Shown one piece after another: positions 14,142-21,355 of a stretch of DNA of 26,430 bases. The DNA is from Actinomycetota bacterium (GTDB lineage Bacteria; Actinomycetota; Thermoleophilia; Gaiellales; Gaiellaceae), in NCBI GenBank assembly GCA_005885565.1, contig VAXK01000286.1, positions 1-26,430 of the forward strand, given 5' to 3'. The translations under genes were made by a program, and so were the position numbers. The notes below the pieces were generated by a model. It saw only the letters and a program-made list of their open reading frames with translations. It was not told the DNA's origin and did not search any database. Position 1 is the first letter of the stretch. Each line of letters starts with the position of its first letter.

Positions 14142-15364
14142 GCCAGCCGCTCGAGCTCCTGGACGATTCGCCCGGCGGCGACGGGCGGGCTGAACGCGGC
14201 CTCGTAGAGACGGCGCGCCTCGTCGCCGAGGCGCTCGCGAAGCTGCGGGTCTCGGAGCGCCCGCACCGTCTCGCGGGCGAGGCCGGGGCCGTCCGCGGCG
14301 AGCAGGTTGTTCGTCTCGTGCTCGAGCTCGGGAACCCCGATCACGCTGTCGGTGTGCGCGACGATGCAGCTCCCGAACGTGAGCCCGCTCAGGATGCGCG
14401 CGCTCGCGCCGGTCGTCGTCGGGTTGGGCGCGAGCAGTACGTGCGCAGCGAAGAACTCCTCCTCCGGGCTGGAGATCTGGCCACGCAGCCGCACCGCAGG
14501 GTGGCGCAGTCCCTCGCGGAAGGCGGCCGGCGGCTCCTGGCCACCGACGACGTGCACCTCGAAGCCGTCGGGACCGAGCTCCTCCGTCAGCAGCGGCAGG
14601 ATCTCGGGCACGAACAGGTGGAGGCCGGAGATCGTCCCGATGCCCCGCAGGTGGCCGATCATCAGGATCCGCGGCCGCTCCACGCCCTCCTGTGCGGCCG
14701 CGCGCCGCTCGCGCCAGGTCGGACCCGCGAGGTCGGGCATCGGATAGTGCGCGTACCAGGCGTTGACGCCGTGCCGCCGCGCCCACTCGGCGTGGTGGCC
14801 GCTGAAGACCCCCACGCTGGCGAACCGGCGCAGCAGCGCGGCGGTGCGGCGGTCGGCGTGCAGGAGGAAGGAGCGCTCGGCCGCGCGGCCGAGGAGCGAG
14901 CGGGGCGCCGGGTCGTAGCGCAGCCGCAGGCGCCGCGGCACCCCCGGCGGATGGGAGAGGACGGCGAGGAACGGCGCCGCGTCGAGCCCGGCCGTGGCGG
15001 CAATCGCCTCGATCCCGAAGGACATGCCGACGTCCACGCCGTCCAGCGCCCGCCGCACCCCGTCGGCAGCGCGCGCCGCCGGCAGCAGGTCGGCGTCCGT
15101 CGGCGCCGCGAGCGACCGCACGAACCGTGCGCGCGAGACCGGCCCGGGCTCGGGCACCTCGACGATGCGGACGTCGGCGCCCAGCCGCTCGAGCTCTTCG
15201 AGCCGCCCGGGCACGGTCTCGTCGAGGAGGTAGCCGGCGGGACACAGCACCGCAGTCACCTCGTGCCCCGCGCGGAGGAGCGTCTCGACGATCGTCCAGG
15301 AGGCGAGCGTGCTCCCGGAGTAGCCGAGCGACGGGATGCCGCCGATGACGAAGCCGACGCGCAT
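14138..15364 (-). CDS. Family 4-like GT-B glycosyltransferase, paralogue of the gene at 16605
   Basis: A 408-residue GT-B protein starting at ATG 15364. The N-terminal domain has GGIPSLGYSGSTLASWTIVE, the glycine-rich acceptor-side loop, at about 8-27. The C-terminal domain holds RILMIGHLRGIGTISGLHLF, LGPDGFEVHVVGG, LRHPAVRLRGQI and LTFGSCIVAHTDSVIGVPELEHETNNLLA. The gene at 16605 shows the same blocks in the same order (LLLIGHLRG, LGPDGFEARVVGGY, LRHPAVRF, FSHGSCIVTHEANAYGIPEL), so the two are duplicates that diverged. The donor-site Glu region normally found as E-x7-E is represented by the PELEHETN stretch. Donor and linkage are unknown. Confidence 0.82.
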   Translation of the reverse strand: MRVGFVIGGIPSLGYSGSTLASWTIVETLLRAGHEVTAVLCPAGYLLDETVPGRLEELERLGADVRIVEVPEPGPVSRARFVRSLAAPTDADLLPAARAADGVRRALDGVDVGMSFGIEAIAATAGLDAAPFLAVLSHPPGVPRRLRLRYDPAPRSLLGRAAERSFLLHADRRTAALLRRFASVGVFSGHHAEWARRHGVNAWYAHYPMPDLAGPTWRERRAAAQEGVERPRILMIGHLRGIGTISGLHLFVPEILPLLTEELGPDGFEVHVVGGQEPPAAFREGLRHPAVRLRGQISSPEEEFFAAHVLLAPNPTTTGASARILSGLTFGSCIVAHTDSVIGVPELEHETNNLLAADGPGLARETVRALRDPQLRERLGDEARRLYEAAFSPPVAAGRIVQELERLA

Positions 15365-16608
15365 CAGAGCGACCGGTACAGCCGGACGTGCGCCTCGACG
15401 ACGCGGGCCGGCGTGTGGTGGGCCGGCGCGGCGCGGCAGGCCGCGCGGAGACGGTCGGGCTCCGGATGCCGCAGCAGCTCGTGGAGCGCCGCCGCGAGGT
15501 CGTCGGGATCGCGGCTTCGCACGACGTAGCCGGTCTCGCCGTCGCGCACGAGATCCACGGCGTAGCCGACGTCGAACGCGACCACCGGCGTGCCGCACAG
15601 GAGCGACTCCGGGATCATCAGCGGCCCCGCGTCCGCGATCGTCGGGCACAGGTAGACATCCGCCGCCTGGTAGCCGAGCGCGATCGCCACCGGGTCGGAC
15701 AGCGCGCCCACCGCTCGGCTCGGGTACGGCAGCTCGAGCTCCTCGCCGCGGGCGCCCACGGCGAGGACGAAGACGTCCCGGTCGGGCGCGAGCTCCGTCA
15801 GCCGCGCGAGGGCAGGGACCGCGTACTCGACGACGCCCTTCCGCGGATGGACGAGGTTGCCCGCGCCGAGCAGCACCACGAAGGCCTCCTGCGGCACGTC
15901 CAGGAGGTCGCGCGCGGCGCGGCGGTCGAAGGGCCGGAAGACGCGGTCGTCGGTGATCGCGGGGATGCGCTCCACGCGGTGCGAGCCGAAGGCGGCGCTC
16001 CGCCGGACCCAGTCCGCGACGCCGCTCGACGCCGCGACGAACACGATCGGCAGCGGGCTCAGCAGCTCGAGGCGGCGCTCGAGCACGGCGCGCGAGCGGT
16101 CGTCCTCGCGCTCGCTGCCGAGCTGGGGGCACCAGCCGCAGCGGGCCGTGTAGCCGTCGCAGTCGTACGAGTAGTGGCAGCCGCCCGTGAGCGGGGCCTG
16201 GTCTGCGAGCGCCCACACGAGCGGCGCGCGGTAGTGCGCGTGGATCGAGTGGATCTCGCGCACGGTGAGCAGCCGCGTGATCGAGTGCAGGACGACGACG
16301 TCGACCTCGCCGGGGCCGTACGAGTAGAAGAGGTCGCGGCGGATGTCGGGCGTCACGTCGAGGTTGAAGGCCGGCGGCGGCGTCTCCTGGCGCCGGTGGA
16401 CGAGCCGCCGCCACCGCGCCCGCCACGGGTCGAGGTACGGCGGCACCTCGAGGACGTCCGCGCGGCCGGAGCCCTTCTGGCGGACGATCATCCGCGAGTC
16501 GTGGCCCGCGTCGACGAACGACGCGTGGAGCCGAAGCGCCGCCTGCGCCGCGCCGCCTGCGCTGTCGCCGGTCGAGAAGTGGAGGATCCGGAGCGGCCGG
16601 TCGCTCAC
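15364..16608 (-). CDS. Family 4 glycosyltransferase with Cys-rich loop
   Basis: A 414-residue GT-B protein starting at GTG 16608. The N-terminus is LRILHFSTGDSAGGAAQAALRLH, the usual glycine-rich loop. At about 136-158 is a cluster of four cysteines within CHYSYDCDGYTARCGWC, a signature of a subset of family 4 enzymes of colanic-acid and related clusters. The C-terminal donor domain has VLLGAGNLVHPRKGVVE (about 244-260), ADVYLCPTIADAGPLMIPESLLCGTPVVAFD with the E-x7-E-like region, and DGETGYVV. The start overlaps the stop of the gene at 16605 as GTGA, and its stop touches the next ATG (TGATG). The three genes must be translated together. Donor unknown. Confidence 0.88.
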   Translation of the reverse strand: MSDRPLRILHFSTGDSAGGAAQAALRLHASFVDAGHDSRMIVRQKGSGRADVLEVPPYLDPWRARWRRLVHRRQETPPPAFNLDVTPDIRRDLFYSYGPGEVDVVVLHSITRLLTVREIHSIHAHYRAPLVWALADQAPLTGGCHYSYDCDGYTARCGWCPQLGSEREDDRSRAVLERRLELLSPLPIVFVAASSGVADWVRRSAAFGSHRVERIPAITDDRVFRPFDRRAARDLLDVPQEAFVVLLGAGNLVHPRKGVVEYAVPALARLTELAPDRDVFVLAVGARGEELELPYPSRAVGALSDPVAIALGYQAADVYLCPTIADAGPLMIPESLLCGTPVVAFDVGYAVDLVRDGETGYVVRSRDPDDLAAALHELLRHPEPDRLRAACRAAPAHHTPARVVEAHVRLYRSL

Positions 16609-17876
16609 CTCGCCGCCTCGCGGGGCCGTACGCCCGCGATCTGCTCGAGCGTCTCGCCGAGGGCGGCTCCGGCGAGCGCCGGCGTGAAGAAGCGCTCGTA
16701 CGTCTCGCGCGCCCCGCGGCGCAGTCGGCCGGCGAGCTCCGGCTCCCGCACCGCCCGGACGACCTGCGCGGCGAGCTCGGCCGGCGACGAGCCGAGGAGC
16801 GCGTTCCGGCCGTGGGCGAGCTCGGGGATGCCGTACGCGTTCGCTTCGTGCGTGACGATGCACGAGCCGTGCGAGAAGCCGGTGAGGACGCGGACCCGGA
16901 CGCCGAGGCGGATCGAGACCGGGACGACGAGCACGTCCGCCGCGCGGAAGTCCGCGTCCACGTCCTCGACGAAGCCGGCGAACCGGACCGCCGGGTGTCG
17001 AAGGAGCGGCTGGAGCTCCGCGGGCGGGTCGTAGCCGCCGACGACCCGCGCCTCGAACCCGTCCGGGCCGAGCGTGCGCTCGAGGTGCGGCAGCATCGCG
17101 CGGAACACGCGTAGCCCATCGAGGGTCGCGGTGCCGCGCAGGTGGCCGATGAGGAGAAGACGGGGCCGCTCGTTCGCGGGCGGCGTGACGGGTGGCCCCG
17201 GGTCGCCGATCGGCGTGCGGTAGTAGCCGCAGGGGACGCCCGCCCGACGCAGCGATTCGGCGTGGTGGCGGCCGAACGCTCCCACGGCCTCGCACTCCCG
17301 GAGGAGCTCGGCGGCGAGGCGCGGGTACGCGCGCAGCGCGGCCTGGAGCGAGACCGCTTCGCGCGCGATGCGGAGCGGGTTCGGCCGCTCGCGCCAGCGC
17401 CGGAGCGTCCGGCCGCGCAGCGACTCGTGCGGCGGGTCGCTCGTGGCGGCGAAGCGGGGGAGGCCGACGCCGGTGCTCGCGGCGAGCGCCGTGAAGCCGT
17501 AGACGAAGACGGCGTCCGGCGACAGCCGCTCGACCGCCGCACGAACCGCCTCCGCGTCGTGGAGCTGCGGATAGAGCTCGTCCGGCTCCGGCCGCCACGC
17601 GCGCCGCAGGCGCGCCCCGACGCCGCGGTCGACCGGCCGCTCGCGCCATGCGTCCGAGACCACGGGCTCGACCTCGTAGCCGAGGGAGGACGCGATCTCG
17701 ACCTGGCGCTCGTGGTCGGCGCCGTCGGGGGTGACGTACTCCGGGTAGACCACCGGGCAGACACCGACCTCGTGGCCGCGGTCGCGAAGCGCGGCGGCGA
17801 TCAACGCAAGCGTGATCGAGGCGCCGCTCCCCGAGTCCGGGTTGGGCACGGCGGTCGAGAGCAGCGCCGTTTTCAA
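16605..17876 (-). CDS. Family 4-like GT-B glycosyltransferase, paralogue of the gene at 14138
   Basis: A 423-residue GT-B protein. TTG 17876 is the only plausible start: an in-frame TAG lies directly upstream and the translation MKTALLSTAVPNPDSGSGAS opens with the glycine-rich acceptor loop. The N-terminal domain continues with VFVYGFTALAASTGVGLPRFAATSDPPHESLRG. The C-terminal domain matches the gene at 14138 closely (GHLRG, LGPDGFE, VVGGYDPP, HPAVRF, GSCIVTHEA, GIPEL). The pair flanks a Cys-rich family 4 enzyme, so the duplication is either older than that gene's insertion or the order was rearranged. It is the first gene of this minus-strand run; I see no clear -10 box next to its start. 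Confidence 0.82.
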   Translation of the reverse strand: MKTALLSTAVPNPDSGSGASITLALIAAALRDRGHEVGVCPVVYPEYVTPDGADHERQVEIASSLGYEVEPVVSDAWRERPVDRGVGARLRRAWRPEPDELYPQLHDAEAVRAAVERLSPDAVFVYGFTALAASTGVGLPRFAATSDPPHESLRGRTLRRWRERPNPLRIAREAVSLQAALRAYPRLAAELLRECEAVGAFGRHHAESLRRAGVPCGYYRTPIGDPGPPVTPPANERPRLLLIGHLRGTATLDGLRVFRAMLPHLERTLGPDGFEARVVGGYDPPAELQPLLRHPAVRFAGFVEDVDADFRAADVLVVPVSIRLGVRVRVLTGFSHGSCIVTHEANAYGIPELAHGRNALLGSSPAELAAQVVRAVREPELAGRLRRGARETYERFFTPALAGAALGETLEQIAGVRPREAAR

Positions 17877-17907
17877 CTACTAGGCGCCGCTTGCGGTGCC
17901 GTCGTCA

Positions 17908-17932
17908 GGACGTGCGGGTTCCCCGCACGTCC
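17908..17932. terminator. Strong 11-bp hairpin after the sulfotransferase gene
   Basis: GGACGTGCGGG (17908-17918) and CCCGCACGTCC (17922-17932) pair perfectly around a three-base loop. It lies 42 bases beyond the sulfotransferase stop on the minus strand and 31 bases before the next gene. No T-tract follows. Most likely a terminator or attenuator; the 97-bp gap holds no other gene. Confidence 0.55.
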
Positions 17933-17973
17933 GTCTGAAATGACCGGTCGACAGAACCGTTTCACCGATCCCT

Positions 17974-18798
17974 CTAAACCGACCAGCCGGCGAAGGCGAG
18001 GCCGGCGTGGGCCCGGAGGCGCTCGGCGTCGTCCCGCAGCTCGTCCTCGAGCTCCGTTCGCAGCTCGTCCGGGAGCGCCGCGGGTTCCACCTCGTACCGG
18101 AAGGGCGACTTGAGCGCCTGCGGGGCGCGCTCCCGGAGCGCCTGCGAGCGAGTCGGCCCGAGCGTGCGCTCGAGCGCCGCCGAGACGGCCTGTCCGGCGC
18201 GGTTCCGCCTCGTGCGGCCGGTACCCGCGTTGTGGGCGCGCTCGAACCCCGCCGACTCGAAGGACGGGTCGACGCCGACGAGCTCGAAGATCGTCGGGAG
18301 CGACGCGCGGAGCTCGTCGCTGTCGACGACGAGGATCTGCTCGGCCGGGAAGTGCTCGAGGTACTGCTCCAGCTGGAGCCAGTAACGGCTCGGCGTGACG
18401 AGCCACTCCCGGATGTGTGGATCGCCGAGCGCCTCCTCGAGCGTGCCCATCTCGGGCCAGTTGACGGTTCGGTGCGTGTAGTGCGAGACGACCCGCTCGA
18501 CGGGGTCGCGCACGAGGTAGACGAGCCTCGCGTGAGGAATCGTCCTCGCCATGCGCTCGGCCACGCCGCGGTACAGCGGGTAGGCGCTGTAGCCGGGCGA
18601 CGACTCCCCACGAACGGGCGCAGACGCGTCGAACTGCGCCTCGTACCACTGGAGGCCGCGGTCCCAGTTCTTCCGGTCGACGAAGAAGTGGAGCTCCTTC
18701 TCGTGCGACATCGAGATCTCCGGGTGATCGTCCAGATACTCGTGCAGGCTCGTCGTGCCGCACTTCGCGGCGCCGATCACGATCAGGTTCGGAAGCAC
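17974..18798 (-). CDS. PAPS-dependent sulfotransferase (Sulfotransfer_1 type)
   Basis: A 274-residue protein that would transfer sulfate from PAPS to a hydroxyl or amine of a sugar. The 5'-phosphosulfate loop is IVIGAAKCGTTSLHEYL (about 6-22), close to the classic KxGTT loop of heparan-type and rhizobial enzymes. The 3'-phosphate motif is LVYLVRDPVERVVSHY (92-107) with Arg97 and Ser105 in the usual places. A late RRNRAG stretch fits the C-terminal PAPS-binding loop. The short cytoplasmic form without a membrane anchor is typical of bacteria. Start GTG 18798 has TAACCT six bases upstream. It diverges from the dioxygenase gene across 39 bp. A sulfated surface glycan is the likely product. Confidence 0.88.
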   Translation of the reverse strand: MLPNLIVIGAAKCGTTSLHEYLDDHPEISMSHEKELHFFVDRKNWDRGLQWYEAQFDASAPVRGESSPGYSAYPLYRGVAERMARTIPHARLVYLVRDPVERVVSHYTHRTVNWPEMGTLEEALGDPHIREWLVTPSRYWLQLEQYLEHFPAEQILVVDSDELRASLPTIFELVGVDPSFESAGFERAHNAGTGRTRRNRAGQAVSAALERTLGPTRSQALRERAPQALKSPFRYEVEPAALPDELRTELEDELRDDAERLRAHAGLAFAGWSV

Positions 18799-18804
18799 CG
18801 ATCG

Positions 18805-18810
18805 AGGTTA
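18805..18810 (-). promoter_or_regulatory. -10 box TAACCT for the sulfotransferase gene
   Basis: Read on the minus strand, TAACCT is followed by CGATCG and then GTG at 18798. It forms a divergent pair with the plus-strand box at 18824. Predicted leaderless promoter. Confidence 0.45.
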
Positions 18811-18823
18811 CGCGAGCCGCCGG

Positions 18824-18829
18824 TAGACT
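18824..18829 (+). promoter_or_regulatory. -10 box TAGACT for the dioxygenase gene
   Basis: TAGACT is followed by eight bases and the ATG at 18838. The two divergent boxes are 13 bp apart, so only one polymerase at a time could bind comfortably. Predicted. Confidence 0.45.
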
Positions 18830-18837
18830 CGCCGCCC

Positions 18838-19725
18838 ATGAGCGTCGGCGCGAAGGTGAGGAGCCAGCTCGCAAAGCACGCCCCGAAGCTCGAGGAGGCG
18901 GTCGTCCGCGCGAACTGGCGGCGGCACAACCGCGATCGCGCGTTCTCGCCCGAGCAGGTGACGAGCCCGCCGCTGCGCGCGCTGCTCGACGGTCTGAGCA
19001 GCGACGGAGTGGCCGTCGGCACCTTCGACGAGCTGATCGGCGACCGCCCCCTCTGGGACGAAGCCGCGGCGCGCGCACACGAGCTGTACGCGGCGTGGCG
19101 GCCCGAGGAGGAGGCGGAAGCGGGCAGCAAGGCGAGCTACCTGACGAAGCTCGCGACGGGCAAGTACTCCGCCGACGACCCGTTCGTCCGGATCGCCCTC
19201 CACCCGAACGTCCTCGAGGTCGCGAACGGCTACCTGCGGATGCGCAGCCACCTGCGCGCGCTCGAGCTCTGGCTGACGAGGCCGACCTCGGGCGCCGCCG
19301 TGCAGACCCAGCTCTGGCACCGCGACGCCGACGACGTGATGAACGTCAAGCTCTTCGTCTACTTCACGAACGTGACGCGGCCGGCCGGGCCGCTGACCTA
19401 CGCGCCGGGGACGCATCCGCTCGGCGACCGCCGCGAGATGCCCGAGCACGACGAGCACCGGCGCTCGAGCGACGAGCAGATGGCGGGGATCGTCCCCGAG
19501 GCCGAGTGGCGCGTGCTCGAGGGCGAGCCCGGGACGATCGTCCTCGCCGACACCTGCGGCTACCACAAGCAGCTGAAGCCGGAGTCGGACGAGCGCGTGA
19601 AGCTCGTCTGCCACTACGTCTCGGGCACGCCGTACGTCGCGCCGGCGATCGAGATCTCGGGGATCGACGCCGGCGCGCTGACCGACGACCAGTACTACGC
19701 CGTCTTCGACCGCGCGCGCGGCTGA
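18838..19725 (+). CDS. PhyH-like Fe(II)/2-oxoglutarate dioxygenase
   Basis: A 295-residue protein of the phytanoyl-CoA dioxygenase superfamily. The iron-binding facial triad is visible: LWHRDADD gives His161 and Asp163, and CGYHKQLKP gives His243, with an Arg about ten residues later (Arg253) placed to bind 2-oxoglutarate. Between them is the beta-barrel segment VKLFVYFTNVTRPAGPLTYAPGTHP. The first 30 residues are basic. Such enzymes hydroxylate or epimerise small molecules and, in some clusters, sugars or lipids; the substrate here is unknown. ATG 18838 follows the predicted -10 box. The last 31 bases overlap the 3' end of the convergent epimerase gene. Confidence 0.8.
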   Translation: MSVGAKVRSQLAKHAPKLEEAVVRANWRRHNRDRAFSPEQVTSPPLRALLDGLSSDGVAVGTFDELIGDRPLWDEAAARAHELYAAWRPEEEAEAGSKASYLTKLATGKYSADDPFVRIALHPNVLEVANGYLRMRSHLRALELWLTRPTSGAAVQTQLWHRDADDVMNVKLFVYFTNVTRPAGPLTYAPGTHPLGDRREMPEHDEHRRSSDEQMAGIVPEAEWRVLEGEPGTIVLADTCGYHKQLKPESDERVKLVCHYVSGTPYVAPAIEISGIDAGALTDDQYYAVFDRARG

Positions 19726-20756
19726 GCGCCGGCGAGCTCGGCGAGCATCTCCTCGAGCGAGACGGTCACGTCCCAGCCGGGGTAGTCGGCGCGGAGGCGG
19801 CCGAGGTCGCTGATGTAGCAGACGTGGTCGCCGCGCCGGGCCTCCTCGACGTGCTCGCGCTCGAGCCGGCGGCCGGTGAGCTCCTCGAAGGCGGCGATCG
19901 CCTCCAGCACCGAGATGCTGTTCGCGCGTCCGCCGCCGAGGTTGTAGACCGCCGCGGGCCGAGGCTCCTCCGCGAAGGCCATGATCGCCGTGCAGACGTC
20001 GTACGAGTGCAGGTTGTCCCGCACCTGTTTGCCCAGGTAGCCGTAGATCCGGTAGGGAATCCCGGTGAGCAGCGCCTTCGCCAGGTAGGCGAGGAAGCCG
20101 TGCAGCTCGGCGCCGGAGTGGTTCGGCCCGGTGAGGCAGCCGGCGCGGAAGCAGACGGTCGGCAGCCCGAAGTAGCGCCCGTACTCCTGCACGAGGACGT
20201 CGGCCGCCACCTTCGACGCGCCGAAGAGGCTGTGCATCGACGTGTCGATGCGGCAGGTCTCGTCGATTCCGTCGCGTCTCGCCGGGTCGGCGTAGTCCCA
20301 GCGGGTCTCGAGCTCGACGAGCTCGAGCTCGTTCGGGGCGTCGCCGTAGACCTTGTTCGTCGAGAGGAAGGCGAAGGGCGCCTCGGCCGCGAAGGCGCGG
20401 GCGGCCTCGAGCAGGTTCAGCGTCCCGACGGCGTTGACCTCGAAGTCGTCGAAGGGGCGCTGGGCGGCGAGGTCGTGGGAGGGCTGCGCGGCCGCGTGCA
20501 CGACCAGCTCCGGCCTCGTCTCCTCGACCAGCCGCACGATGCCCTCACGGTCGCGGACGTCGAGGTCGTGGTGCTCGAACCGGCGCGTCCCGCGCCGCAG
20601 CCGCTCGAGGTTCCACGTCGTGTCGCCGTGCTCGCCGAAGAAGTCGCGCCGCATGTTGTTGTCGACGCCGTGCACCCGCCAGCCACGCTCGTCGAGGAAC
20701 GACACCATCTCCGAGCCGATGAGCCCGCTCGAGCCGGTGACGAGCGCCGTCTTCAC
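19695..20756 (-). CDS. NAD-dependent epimerase/dehydratase, CDP-paratose 2-epimerase-like
   Basis: A 353-residue extended SDR. The NAD-binding loop is TGSSGLIGS (7-15). The N-terminal half has HAAAQPSHD (87-95) and LSTNKVYGDAPNEL (131-144), typical of CDP-tyvelose/paratose epimerase relatives. At the active site the usual Tyr-x3-Lys reads Phe178-Gly-Ala-Ser-Lys182 (SLFGASKVAADV), so the catalytic Tyr is replaced by Phe. The substrate region RAGCLTGPNHSGAELHGFL follows. As I recall, other proteins share this FGASK form, so it is probably a subfamily trait rather than a mutation. The start is GTG 20756, six bases after a -10-like box and overlapping the upstream stop. It likely makes or interconverts a nucleotide-linked deoxysugar. 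Confidence 0.82.
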   Translation of the reverse strand: MKTALVTGSSGLIGSEMVSFLDERGWRVHGVDNNMRRDFFGEHGDTTWNLERLRRGTRRFEHHDLDVRDREGIVRLVEETRPELVVHAAAQPSHDLAAQRPFDDFEVNAVGTLNLLEAARAFAAEAPFAFLSTNKVYGDAPNELELVELETRWDYADPARRDGIDETCRIDTSMHSLFGASKVAADVLVQEYGRYFGLPTVCFRAGCLTGPNHSGAELHGFLAYLAKALLTGIPYRIYGYLGKQVRDNLHSYDVCTAIMAFAEEPRPAAVYNLGGGRANSISVLEAIAAFEELTGRRLEREHVEEARRGDHVCYISDLGRLRADYPGWDVTVSLEEMLAELAGAQPRARSKTA

Positions 20757-21340
20757 GCGCCGAGCCTAGCCCGGAGCGCACGCAGCCGGGTCCCGAGCGC
20801 CGCGCGGTAGCGGGCGCGGACGTAGAAAGCCTTGAGCGGATTCCGGATCGGCCGCACGCGCACGGTCACCTCGTCCACGAAGATCGGGTCGCCCTGGAGC
20901 CGCGCCGTCTCCTCGATGAAGGTGAAGTCGCCGTGGACCGTCCCGCGGTGCTCCCAGACGCCGAGCCTGCCCGGCACGTTGGGGACGAGGAAGTTCTGCG
21001 TGCTCACGTTCCGGTTCCGGAGCTCCGGCACCCGCCAGCGCTTCGGCCCGGTCGTGTACGCCATGCGGAAGATCCCGATCCGGCCCGGGTTGTCGTCGGC
21101 GAACCGGCGCATGCTCGCGAACGCGCCGGGCACGTAGACGTCGTCGTCGTCCATGAAGAGGAGGTGCGAGCCGGCCGCCCTGTGCATCGTCTGGTTTCGC
21201 GGCGTGTCGCCCGCGTCGCCCGAGTCGTCGCGGAGGACGAAGAGCTCGTCACCCGGCTCGAGCTGGCGCGTGATCGAGCGCAGCGTCCGCTGGAGCGTCT
21301 TTCGCCCCGCGGTCCCGACGATGATCGAGAACGTCGCCAC
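20753..21340 (-). CDS. Small DDDD-type family 2 glycosyltransferase, copy 3
   Basis: A 195-residue homologue of the two genes at 240 and 850, on the other strand about 19 kb away. Conserved blocks are TFSIIVGT, QLEPGDELFVLRDDS (26-40), GDTPRN, HLLFMDDDDVYVPGAF (59-74), GRIGIFRM, NRNVSTQNFLVPNVPGRLG, and LQGDPIF. It keeps both acidic motifs and so is likely active. Start GTG 21340 lies nine bases after a TAAGCT box; the stop overlaps the epimerase start (GTGA). Without a fuller alignment I cannot say whether copies 1 and 2 are closer to each other than to this one, though they share more text by eye. Confidence 0.85.
   Translation of the reverse strand: MATFSIIVGTAGRKTLQRTLRSITRQLEPGDELFVLRDDSGDAGDTPRNQTMHRAAGSHLLFMDDDDVYVPGAFASMRRFADDNPGRIGIFRMAYTTGPKRWRVPELRNRNVSTQNFLVPNVPGRLGVWEHRGTVHGDFTFIEETARLQGDPIFVDEVTVRVRPIRNPLKAFYVRARYRAALGTRLRALRARLGA
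20763..20768 (-). promoter_or_regulatory. -10 box TAGGCT for the epimerase gene
   Basis: Read on the minus strand, TAGGCT is followed by CGGCGC and GTG at 20756, with the same spacer as at 2406 and 5623 on the plus strand. It sits inside the coding end of the upstream gene, so the epimerase could be read both from the operon and from its own leaderless promoter. Confidence 0.4.
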
Positions 21341-21349
21341 CGGCGGCTG

Positions 21350-21355
21350 AGCTTA
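21350..21355 (-). promoter_or_regulatory. -10 box TAAGCT for glycosyltransferase copy 3
   Basis: Read on the minus strand, TAAGCT is followed by nine bases and GTG at 21340. It overlaps the stop codon of the membrane protein gene. Predicted. Confidence 0.35.

Noticed and set aside
15388..17034. A 548-residue plus-strand open frame
   Set aside because: Antisense shadow of the Cys-rich family 4 gene and its neighbour; no motif or start signal.
14138..17764. A 1208-residue open frame on the minus strand
   Set aside because: Only the last 408 codons have protein-like sequence. The rest is the shifted shadow of two other glycosyltransferase genes in GC-rich DNA.
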